Source: an uncultured Planctomycetales bacterium (GTDB taxonomy: Bacteria > Planctomycetota > Planctomycetia > Isosphaerales > Isosphaeraceae). From it: a stretch of DNA of 10,312 nt. The notes under the pieces are model-generated. The model was not told the DNA's origin, ran no database searches, and saw nothing but the letters and a program-made list of their open reading frames with translations. The stretch covers positions 1-10,312 of the forward strand of contig CALCIB010000155.1 in NCBI GenBank assembly GCA_937907525.1, read 5' to 3'. The position numbers were made by a program, and so were the translations under genes. Below are positions 1 to 9,037 of this stretch, one piece after another; positions within the stretch are counted from its first letter, which is position 1; the number at the start of each line of letters is the position of its first letter.

Positions 1-55
1 CCCCCTCATCTGACCGCTTCGCGGTCTGTCTTCCCCCGCGAGGGGGGAAGATCGT
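1..55 (+). repeat. Double-hairpin intergenic repeat, copy 1
   Basis: This element begins with CCCCCTCAT and holds two hairpins. The first has arms GACCGC (12-17) and GCGGTC (21-26) around a TTC loop. The second has arms CTTCCCCC (30-37) and GGGGGAAG (43-50) around GCGAG. It matches the inverted complement of 1947-2001 at 54 of 55 positions; the one difference (base 19) is in the loop of the first hairpin. It lies 34 bases past the stop codon of the phosphodiesterase gene, so it would be transcribed as 3' hairpins of that message. There is no U-run, so it is not a classic intrinsic terminator. It may extend beyond the left edge of the window. Confidence 0.85.
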
Positions 56-88
56 AATAGCCGTCGATTGCCCTTGTGAGACTTTCGC

Positions 89-1903
89 TCACCGTCGCGA
101 CAGTCCGTGACGGATTCGGAGCAGGAGGCGGTCGACGGGATCCAACCGGGCGATCTCGTCGAGTCGGGCGCGGACGCCGGGGACGTCGTCGGTGATGAGG
201 TCGGCGACGCCGTCGTCGACCAACGGGCCGACGCGGTCGACGTCGTTGACGGTCCAGGCGTGGACCGGCTTGCCCCGCCTCCGCGCGCGGTCGACGAACC
301 CGCGGGAGGCCAGGCGCGCCTCCATCATCAGGAAGTCCACGTCCAGCCGGGTCGGGTCGCCGATCACCGCGCCGGAAACGAAGCCGATCTCCAACTCCGG
401 CGCCAGCCGACGGACCTCGACCAGCCCCTTGAACGACTGGCCGCAGACGCGGACCCGCTCCGCCGCGCCCGCGTTTCGGATCGCCGCGATGGTCCGCCCC
501 GCCAGGATGACGGCCTCGGCGTCGTTCTTGGCCTTCAACTCGATGTTGAGGCGGATCGGCAGCGCGCCGGCGAGATCCAGGAACTCCTCGAGCGTGGCGA
601 TCCGCTCGCCGGCGAACTTCGGATCGAAGGGCGTCCCCAGGTCGACCTCGCGCAGCTTTTCCAGGGTCGAGTCGGCGATCCGGAGCGGCGAGCCGGCCAC
701 GCGGCGCAGGTCGTCGTCGTGGACGATGGCGAGTTTCCGGTCGGCGGTGAACTGGACGTCGATCTCGGCCCAGTCGGCGCCATGGGCCGCGGCGATCCGA
801 AGCGCGGCGAGGGTGTTCTCCGGCCCTTCGAACGCCCCGGCGCGGTGGGCGGTGACCTCGACGACCTCGGCCAGGGGGGCGTCGGCGATCAGCCCCCGCG
901 CCGCCAGGGCCGAGAGCGCCAGCGAGCCGCCGGCCACGGCGACGGCCGCGGTGGTCCATCCCCTCGCCCTGGGCTCGGCGACGGCGTCCTCGCGGATCGT
1001 GCCGCCGGCCTGTTTGTAGGCGCCCATCGCCAGGGCCGCGAACCCCGCCGCGGCCGCCGCGCCGAAGGTCGCCAGGACCGCCGCGTCGAACGCCAAAAGC
1101 GCGGCCGTCGCCGCCACGGCCGTCCTCGGCCCGTGGCCGACGCGGTCCAGGACGTAGCCGTTGGCCGCCCCCAGCGCCCACGACAGCCCGAACGACGCCG
1201 CCAGGAACGCCAGGCCGGGGCCCAGCACCAGCGCCGCCAGCCGGAGCAGCCGTCCCCGCGTCCGCTCCTCGCTTTCGCGAAGGGCCGTGAACGGGTTCCG
1301 AACGCCCTCGAAGAGGACGGCCGGGACCGCGAACAGCCATCTCAGGTAGATCCGGCCGGCGTCGATCGCGTATGCGGCCGCCAGGGCCGCGAACGCCGCC
1401 GCGCCTCGCCAGAACTCGGCCGGGCGATCGACCACCAGCCGGTTCAGGTCGTGAGGCGCCCAGAGCTTGATATAAGCGAACGTCCCGACCGCCAGGTACG
1501 GCGCGGCGCGGAGCAACAGCCGCGCGGCCTGGAGCAGGTCGACCTTGAGGATCGCCGGCAGCTTCTTCACGACGTCGAAGGCGTGCCAGACGCCGGGGCC
1601 CTCGCCGGCCAGCACGCTCATCACGCCGGCCACCCGCAGGTGGAGCGTGGTCAGTTGGATCGCCGTCAGAAGCGCCACGCCGGCGAGCCCCTGGGGGGAG
1701 GCGAGGAACGCGGCGATCTCGAAGTTGCCGACCGAGCAGCGCCCCCACCACCCCAGGGCCAGCCGCAGCACCGCCGCGGCCGCCGGCGCGAGCGCCGCGG
1801 CCTCCAGGAGCGTGAAGGCCGCGGAGAACGTCAAGAGCGGCCCCCGGCGCTTGAGGATCCGCGCGAGCATCTTGCGGGCGACGTCGTCGTCGGGGTCGCT
1901 CAA
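89..1903 (-). CDS. Membrane-anchored glycerophosphodiester phosphodiesterase
   Basis: This predicted enzyme hydrolyses glycerophosphodiesters to glycerol-3-phosphate and an alcohol. From the chosen start it has 604 residues. The first ~340 form several hydrophobic segments (about 23-48, 66-86, 128-145, 165-203, 220-245, 263-295 and 315-338), as in phosphodiesterases with an N-terminal membrane domain. The catalytic GDPD barrel follows: His353-Arg354 with PENT near 361-364, the metal-binding Glu380 and Asp382, His395-Asp396, the LNIELK strand (Glu455, Lys457) and a C-terminal HAWTVND strand near 548. All the key residues of the family are visible. The open frame extends upstream to a TTG at 2008, but that stretch is the repeat at 1947-2001, so I reject it. 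A TTG at 1903 has AGAAGAGG nine bases upstream; an ATG at 1870 (593 residues) lacks a ribosome site. The family is secure and the start is not. The substrate is unknown, and no neighbour points to a pathway. Confidence 0.88.
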   Translation of the reverse strand: MSDPDDDVARKMLARILKRRGPLLTFSAAFTLLEAAALAPAAAAVLRLALGWWGRCSVGNFEIAAFLASPQGLAGVALLTAIQLTTLHLRVAGVMSVLAGEGPGVWHAFDVVKKLPAILKVDLLQAARLLLRAAPYLAVGTFAYIKLWAPHDLNRLVVDRPAEFWRGAAAFAALAAAYAIDAGRIYLRWLFAVPAVLFEGVRNPFTALRESEERTRGRLLRLAALVLGPGLAFLAASFGLSWALGAANGYVLDRVGHGPRTAVAATAALLAFDAAVLATFGAAAAAGFAALAMGAYKQAGGTIREDAVAEPRARGWTTAAVAVAGGSLALSALAARGLIADAPLAEVVEVTAHRAGAFEGPENTLAALRIAAAHGADWAEIDVQFTADRKLAIVHDDDLRRVAGSPLRIADSTLEKLREVDLGTPFDPKFAGERIATLEEFLDLAGALPIRLNIELKAKNDAEAVILAGRTIAAIRNAGAAERVRVCGQSFKGLVEVRRLAPELEIGFVSGAVIGDPTRLDVDFLMMEARLASRGFVDRARRRGKPVHAWTVNDVDRVGPLVDDGVADLITDDVPGVRARLDEIARLDPVDRLLLRIRHGLSRR

Positions 1904-1912
1904 GGCGTCGAT

Positions 1913-1920
1913 CCTCTTCT
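1913..1920 (-). promoter_or_regulatory. Candidate ribosome binding site deciding the phosphodiesterase start
   Basis: The minus strand reads AGAAGAGG, nine bases before the TTG at 1903. It is the only purine-rich Shine-Dalgarno-like sequence near the possible starts: the ATG at 1870 has none, and the TTG at 2008 lies beyond the repeat. Confidence 0.4.
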
Positions 1921-1946
1921 GACTGGCACGGATTTCGGGGTTCCAA

Positions 1947-2001
1947 ACGATCTTCCCCCCTCGCGGGGGAAGACAGACCGCGGAGCGGTCAGATGAGGGG
2001 G
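1947..2001 (-). repeat. Double-hairpin intergenic repeat, copy 2 (inverted)
   Basis: This is the reverse complement of 1-55 with one change (base 1983, in the loop of the first hairpin). It therefore forms a near-perfect inverted pair with copy 1 around the phosphodiesterase gene. On the minus strand the first hairpin is GACCGC-TCC-GCGGTC and the second keeps its eight-base stem. It lies just upstream of the likely gene start, so it would be in the 5' leader or the promoter region. I saw no target-site duplication next to it. Confidence 0.85.
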
Positions 2002-2081
2002 ACGACAAGCGAGAATACCGTTGTAATTCGCGGAGGCCCGTCCAGGCGGATCCGGATCCCCATGGCTTTCTTGCTCGTCCT

Positions 2082-2133
2082 CCCCCTCATCCGGCCCTTC
2101 GGGCCACCTTCCCCCGCGAGGGGGGAAGACCGT
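2082..2133 (+). repeat. Double-hairpin intergenic repeat, copy 3
   Basis: It has the same layout as copy 1: CCCCCTCAT, then two stems. The first stem has a different sequence, GGCCC (2093-2097) with GGGCC (2101-2105) around TTC. The second stem, CTTCCCCC/GGGGGAAG (2108-2115 and 2121-2128), is identical to copy 1. It starts 24 bases past the carB stop codon, so the carB message would carry both hairpins at its 3' end. There is no U-run. The roughly 80 bases between this copy and copy 2 hold a short AT-rich patch near 2010-2030 but no convincing promoter. Confidence 0.85.
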
Positions 2134-2157
2134 CGCGCCCTCGGGAATCGGCGACGC

Positions 2158-5394
<3,237 letters not shown>

Positions 5395-5581
5395 GGTAGG
5401 TCGTTCTCGCTCGCGTCGTGGCGGTGGGGGCGGGGCCGGCGGGGTGGTTCGTGGGGCCTTTGCGTCGCGCGCAAGTCGCCCGCGAGCCGTCCCGCGGCCT
5501 CGGGGTTCGCGCGCGTCGCGCTCCGGGCCGCGGCCGCCCGGGGCCCTCTCGCGAGGCGGCGCCGGCCCGGAAAATCTCCCG

Positions 5582-5611
5582 ATCTTAGCAACCGCCAGGG
5601 CCCGTCGGCAA
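5582..5611 (-). promoter_or_regulatory. Candidate promoter upstream of carB
   Basis: The minus strand has TTGCCG (5606-5611), an 18-base spacer, then TAAGAT (5582-5587). Each hexamer matches four of six bases of the sigma-70 consensus. It lies in the only AT-richer island of the 245-base gap between the TPR gene and carB. The resulting leader would be about 180 bases, extremely GC-rich and full of short palindromes such as GGGCCGCGGCCGCCC. I see no riboswitch or attenuator I can name. Confidence 0.3.
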
Positions 5612-5639
5612 GGGCCGCGCCGCCTCGCTTCCGCCCCCC

Positions 5640-6773
5640 TCAGCTCTCGACGGCCGGGCCCAGGGCGGCGCGGAGGCGGTCGATCAGGTCGTCGTCGCCC
5701 AGGGCTCGGAGCCGAGGGAGCGCGGCGCGGGCGTGGCGGAGGGCGGCGTCAAGGTCGCCGGCCGCGGCCAGGGCCAGGGCGAGTTCGGACTCCAGCGTGT
5801 CGAGCGCCGCGCCGATCAGCGGCGAGGCGTGCCGGAACGCGGTGAGCCGGCGGCGGGCGTCCTCCAGAAGCCCGAGGGCCTCGCGCGGTCGGCCCTCCTC
5901 AAGCAGGATCCGGCCTTCGAGTCGTCGCGCGAACACGTCGATCACGTCGCTCAGGGCATGGGTTCGGGCCTCTTCCAGAAGCTCCCGCGCCCGCCGGGGG
6001 TCGCGACGGCGGCGGACCTCGAAGATGGCGGCGTCGAGAAGCACCGTCGGGTTCTCCGGCGCCAACTCGACGGCCCGCTTCAAGGTGGCGCCGGCGTCGT
6101 CGAACCGCCCGGCGGCGGAGTACACGTCGGACAGCCGGCCGAGGTACATCCACTCTGGGATCGTCGCGCCGTCGGCGAACGGGGCGACGGCGGCCAGCGC
6201 CTCGTCCAACCGGCCCAGTCCGGCGAGCGCCTTGGCCCGCTGGAACGCCAACTCCTCGGGCTGGACCCTCGACCCCTCAAGCCCTCTCGCGCGCTTCAGG
6301 ACCTCTTCCCACCGACCCCACGCCACGGCGTCGATCAGCATCCGGTAGCGCCCACCCTGCCCCTGGAAGAGTTGGGCCCCCGCCGCGAACACGATCGGCG
6401 ACAGGAGGATGAACGCCGCGCCCCAGTCGACCCAGTCCCAGGACGAATACAGCCCGCGGCGGACGACGAGCAGCACCAGCATGAACAGGAGGAACCCGCG
6501 ATTCTGGCGGTAGACCGCCTTCGCGACGACCAGGAACCCCGCCAGGGGCGCGGGAAGGTCGCGGAAGCGGATGAAGTCGCGCGGCGAGACGACCTCGGCC
6601 ACGTCCTTCTGTCGCGAGTAAAGCGCGCCCGCGTCGTCGGTGTGAAGGACGACGTCGGAGAGCCCCAGCGCCTCGCGGGCGATCCGGACGGCGTCGTCGG
6701 CCGTTCTCGCCTCGACCCGCTCGGTCCTCGACCTTCCCGCCGCGTCGCGGCCGGTCAACAAGTATTCGAGCAT
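5640..6773 (-). CDS. TPR-repeat membrane protein of unknown function
   Basis: I do not recognise a named gene. The 377-residue protein has three parts. Residues 1-50 (YLLTGRDAAGRSRTERVEA, then ADDAVRIAREALG) form a small globular domain whose pattern resembles the N-terminal domain of type II secretion GspF-like proteins. Two hydrophobic segments follow (about 93-105 and 117-136), with VRRGLYSSWDWVDW between them. Residues ~150-370 are alanine- and leucine-rich helical pairs typical of tetratricopeptide repeats, for example GRLDEALAAVAPFA, GRFDDAGATLKRAVELAPENP, RRARELLEEARTHA and GDLDAALRHARAALP. A protein-protein scaffold role at the membrane is an inference. The ATG has a strong GGGAGGA nine bases upstream. 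It is 245 bases ahead of carB and 140 past the HEPN gene, so it is probably its own transcription unit, although I found no clear promoter. Confidence 0.8.
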   Translation of the reverse strand: MLEYLLTGRDAAGRSRTERVEARTADDAVRIAREALGLSDVVLHTDDAGALYSRQKDVAEVVSPRDFIRFRDLPAPLAGFLVVAKAVYRQNRGFLLFMLVLLVVRRGLYSSWDWVDWGAAFILLSPIVFAAGAQLFQGQGGRYRMLIDAVAWGRWEEVLKRARGLEGSRVQPEELAFQRAKALAGLGRLDEALAAVAPFADGATIPEWMYLGRLSDVYSAAGRFDDAGATLKRAVELAPENPTVLLDAAIFEVRRRRDPRRARELLEEARTHALSDVIDVFARRLEGRILLEEGRPREALGLLEDARRRLTAFRHASPLIGAALDTLESELALALAAAGDLDAALRHARAALPRLRALGDDDLIDRLRAALGPAVES

Positions 6774-6913
6774 GACTCGACGTCCTCCCAGCCCGCCTCT
6801 CCGTCGCGACGACCGGACGCGGGCAGCATGCCACGCCCCGCCCGTCGTCGCAAGTGGGCGCTTCGGTGATTTCCGGACTTATGTTCGGTCGTTCGGGCGC
6901 TCGGCCGGCCGGC

Positions 6914-7423
6914 TCAACGCGGATCTTCGTCCCAGCGCTTCCAGAGGAGGAAGCTGGCGAGGTAGATCCTCGCGTCGTCGGTCTTCCGGACTCGCTCCCA
7001 AGCATCGAAAGCCCGACGGGCCGATTGGATCAGGGCGACGACCTCGTGCCGGCGGAACGAATGGGTCAGGTCGTAGTCGGCCTTGTGGCGGACGTCTTGA
7101 AGGTCGATGAAGGTCTTGGCGACCAGCCGCAGGTCGGCCGGCGTGGAATAGCGGACCCTCTTGTCATCCAAGGCTTTGGGAAACTTGTCGTTGACGAACA
7201 TCACGGACGCCTTCCACATCTCTCCGTGGTTCAGCGTCCGGTTGATCCGCGCGGCCAACCCGGGTTCGGTGGCGAACAGCGCCGACGCCGAGCCGGACAA
7301 AAGGTGAAAGAGGGCGTAATACGCGGCCGAAGCCGCCCTCCGCAGGTTCACCTGCTTGGGACGTCGCGGATCGCGCTTGGCCAGGTGCTCGGCCTGCTCC
7401 AAGAGATCGAGTGACAAGCTCAT
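6914..7423 (-). CDS. HEPN-domain protein (UPF0332-like)
   Basis: This 169-residue, all-helical protein has the marks of the HEPN group related to UPF0332. Near 28-41 is RRAASAAYYALFHLL, the first conserved helix. At 62-70 is RTLNHGEMW, and at 109-118 QDVRHKADYDL, whose R..ADY signature is typical of the family; the C-terminal helix includes FDAWERVR. HEPN proteins are often RNases in toxin-antitoxin or defence modules. The classic catalytic Rx4-6H is not obvious: R59 to H66 fits by spacing, but its place is not that of the usual motif, so activity is uncertain. The ATG overlaps the stop of the upstream gene (ATGA), which implies translational coupling; GGAGG sits only four bases before it, and a TTG two codons later would be better spaced. 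Bases 7141-7200 are 31/60 GC by hand count, well below the flanking genes, which hints at transfer. Confidence 0.8.
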   Translation of the reverse strand: MSLSLDLLEQAEHLAKRDPRRPKQVNLRRAASAAYYALFHLLSGSASALFATEPGLAARINRTLNHGEMWKASVMFVNDKFPKALDDKRVRYSTPADLRLVAKTFIDLQDVRHKADYDLTHSFRRHEVVALIQSARRAFDAWERVRKTDDARIYLASFLLWKRWDEDPR

Positions 7424-8067
7424 GGAACCTCCACCGGGCCGTCCTCCTCGACGATCGAGCGGAAGTAGAAGTAGGGCCAACGGTCGCGGGCGATTCGGCG
7501 CGCGATCGGGTCGAGCCAGTCCTCGATATCGCGCGCGAATTCCAGGAACTTCCGATCGTCTTCGGAGACCTCGGCGGACAGATACGCCCAGATCCAAACC
7601 GCGGGAGCCCCCATGTGGTCCGGGCCCGCGCTGAACCGCAGGTCGACCAACTCCGTCGGACGATCGTCCCGGATGGCCTCCTCGATTCGCTTGCCGATTC
7701 GAAGCGCCTCCGGCGAGTCGTAGCGGTCGAATTCCAGGAGCCGGACGATCTCGCGGAAGACGGGGACGGCGGCCTCGACGGTCTCGGGGGTCGGCGGGCG
7801 GCGGAACTTGCGGGTGGCGGCGAACCCGAGGAACGCCTCGACTGACTCCTTGAGCCGGCGGCGGCCGGCTTCGGGCAGGAACGGGAAATCGGCCTCGTCG
7901 AAACCGTCGACCGTATCGACGGTCAGCCAATCCGACGACCGCCGCAAAACGGCCTCGATCGCCGGGTCGTCCAGCCGTCGCGCCTCCGGCACTCCGGGGC
8001 CGGGGTCGTGGAAGGCGCGTCGAACGTTGATCCAGAACTCGGAAAGCGACATGGCGGGCCTCGTCAT
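7420..8067 (-). CDS. Unrecognised partner of the HEPN protein
   Basis: I cannot name this 215-residue soluble protein. Its N-terminal half is helical and acidic (SDWLTVDTVDGFDEADFPFL near 45-64, then a helix around RRRLKESVEAFLGFA). The C-terminal third looks alpha/beta: VDLRFSAGPDHMGAPAVWIWAYL (about 141-163), then FARDIEDWLDP and RWPYFYFRS (196-204). The D150-H151 turn followed by a hydrophobic strand, and the closing RWPY.YFRS strand, look like a conserved domain, but no catalytic motif is clear; in particular the GSxxRG and DxD of minimal nucleotidyltransferases are absent. The ATG at 8067 has GGAAGA with about seven bases of spacing; a second ATG at 8052 is also possible. Its stop overlaps the HEPN start by four bases, and a promoter lies directly upstream. 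An antitoxin or co-factor role is inferred from position alone. Confidence 0.7.
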   Translation of the reverse strand: MTRPAMSLSEFWINVRRAFHDPGPGVPEARRLDDPAIEAVLRRSSDWLTVDTVDGFDEADFPFLPEAGRRRLKESVEAFLGFAATRKFRRPPTPETVEAAVPVFREIVRLLEFDRYDSPEALRIGKRIEEAIRDDRPTELVDLRFSAGPDHMGAPAVWIWAYLSAEVSEDDRKFLEFARDIEDWLDPIARRIARDRWPYFYFRSIVEEDGPVEVP

Positions 8068-8087
8068 CTGGGGTCTTCCGTCGCTTC

Positions 8088-8118
8088 ATTATAGGCCGGC
8101 GCGGGGGTGGGGCGTCAG
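8088..8118 (-). promoter_or_regulatory. Promoter of the HEPN bicistron
   Basis: The minus strand carries a perfect -10 box, TATAAT (8088-8093), and 19 bases upstream CTGACG (8113-8118), which matches four of six bases of the -35 consensus. The -10 ends 20 bases before the ATG at 8067, giving a leader of only about 14 bases that still holds the GGAAGA ribosome site. The -35 box includes the TGA stop of the preceding GT2 gene. A consensus TATAAT is conspicuous in DNA this rich in GC. Confidence 0.6.
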
Positions 8119-9014
8119 CCGTCCTCCCCGCGGACCCGCCGCTCGTAGACGTTCGCCCAGGCCAGGAAGTCGTAGAACGACAAAAGGCCGCAGAAGACCA
8201 GGCCCGGCTTGCCGTCGAGGAAGCCCAGGCGCAGGACGTAGGAGTAGACGAACCGGACGGCCGGACGCATCGGCAGGCGGAGATAGACTTTTTTGAGCAT
8301 TCGCTTGAACCGTTTGCCGCGGCCGATGCCCCCGGGGATCGGCTCGCTGAGGAATCGCTCGTACTGCGCGGCCTCCCAGACGGCGTAGCGGTTGTGCTTC
8401 TCCACCCACGCGGCGATCGTCGGGTAGGCGTGGTGGTCCAGTTCATGCGTCAGCCGGCCGACGCGGCCTTTCAATTCGACGTGCTCGTGCGCCTCGTTGT
8501 CGCCGGCGCGACCGCCGGAGAGGTCGGGCATGCGCTCGTAGCGGCCGAGCCGGCGCTTGAACAGGCGCAGGTTCCAGCACTCGGAATATCCGCAATGCTT
8601 GATCCGACGGCCGAGGAAGTAATACTTGCTGTTGAGGTAATAGCCGTCGGCCTCGTCGGCGGCGATCCGGGCGCGGACCTCCTCGGCGAGCGCGGGGACG
8701 ACGACCTCGTCGGCGTCGACGATCAGCACCCATTCGTTGCGGAACGGCAGGTTGTCCAGCGACCAGTTCTTCTTCTTGGGATAAACGCCGTTGAACGCGA
8801 ACTGGACGACGTTCGCCCCGCGCTCGAGGGCCACGTCGCGCGTGTCGTCCGTGCTTTGGCTGTCGACGACGAAGACCTCGTCGGCCCAGTCCAGGGCCGG
8901 CAGGCAGCGGCGGAGGTTCTCGGCCTCGTTCTTGACCGGGACGATCACGCTCACCGGCGCCCTGGCGGTCTTCGACAGGGGCGCGGCGGTCCGGGCTTCA
9001 TCCAGGACTGGCAT
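8115..9014 (-). CDS. GT2 glycosyltransferase, WaaE/KdtX-like
   Basis: This predicted GT-A-fold enzyme transfers a sugar from a nucleotide donor, probably to a lipid-linked or core oligosaccharide at the inner face of the membrane. From the chosen start it has 299 residues. PVSVIVPVKNEAENLRRCL (20-38) opens the nucleotide-binding fold. VVDSQSTDDT (49-58), the FNGVYPKKKNWSLDN segment (74-88) and the metal-binding VDADE (99-103) follow. LFKRR (151-155) and the NEAHEHVELKG region (173-183, His176, Glu177, His178) match the acceptor half of WaaE/KdtX lipopolysaccharide-core transferases. The C-terminus (~255-290) is hydrophobic and probably membrane-associated. The frame runs upstream to 9083, but that would overlap the GT4 gene; the ATG at 9014 has AAGGAG nine bases upstream and starts 23 bases after the GT4 stop. 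Donor and acceptor cannot be read from sequence. Confidence 0.9.
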   Translation of the reverse strand: MPVLDEARTAAPLSKTARAPVSVIVPVKNEAENLRRCLPALDWADEVFVVDSQSTDDTRDVALERGANVVQFAFNGVYPKKKNWSLDNLPFRNEWVLIVDADEVVVPALAEEVRARIAADEADGYYLNSKYYFLGRRIKHCGYSECWNLRLFKRRLGRYERMPDLSGGRAGDNEAHEHVELKGRVGRLTHELDHHAYPTIAAWVEKHNRYAVWEAAQYERFLSEPIPGGIGRGKRFKRMLKKVYLRLPMRPAVRFVYSYVLRLGFLDGKPGLVFCGLLSFYDFLAWANVYERRVRGEDG

Positions 9015-9023
9015 GGTTGTCGG

Positions 9024-9029
9024 CTCCTT
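9024..9029 (-). promoter_or_regulatory. Ribosome binding site deciding the GT2 start
   Basis: The minus strand reads AAGGAG, nine bases before the ATG at 9014. It lies in the short gap after the GT4 stop and favours this start over the in-frame upstream starts that would overlap the GT4 gene. Confidence 0.75.
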
Positions 9030-9037
9030 GATCCGAA

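Noticed and set aside
107..1996. Long plus-strand open frame antisense to the phosphodiesterase gene
   Set aside because: The composition is dominated by R, G, D, Q and P with no domain. It is the expected shadow of a GC-rich gene on the other strand and also reads through both repeats.
1..2001. Calling the inverted-repeat pair a transposon
   Set aside because: There is no transposase inside, no target duplication visible at the right border, and the left border cannot be judged because it is the window edge. Related single copies occur elsewhere in the window.
6774..6913. Promoter or terminator between the HEPN and TPR genes
   Set aside because: There is a palindrome GCCGGCCGGC and an AT-richer patch (ACATAAGTCC on the minus strand), but no -35 at a usable distance and no stem followed by a U-run.
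6914..8067. Calling the bicistron a canonical MNT-HEPN toxin-antitoxin pair
   Set aside because: The partner lacks the nucleotidyltransferase GSxxRG and DxD motifs, and the HEPN Rx4-6H motif is not in its usual place. The pairing is kept only as a hypothesis.
6914..8446. A single 510-residue minus-strand frame containing the HEPN protein as its C-terminus
   Set aside because: The upstream two thirds is arginine- and proline-rich shadow of the partner and GT2 genes. The HEPN gene has its own ATG in an ATGA overlap.
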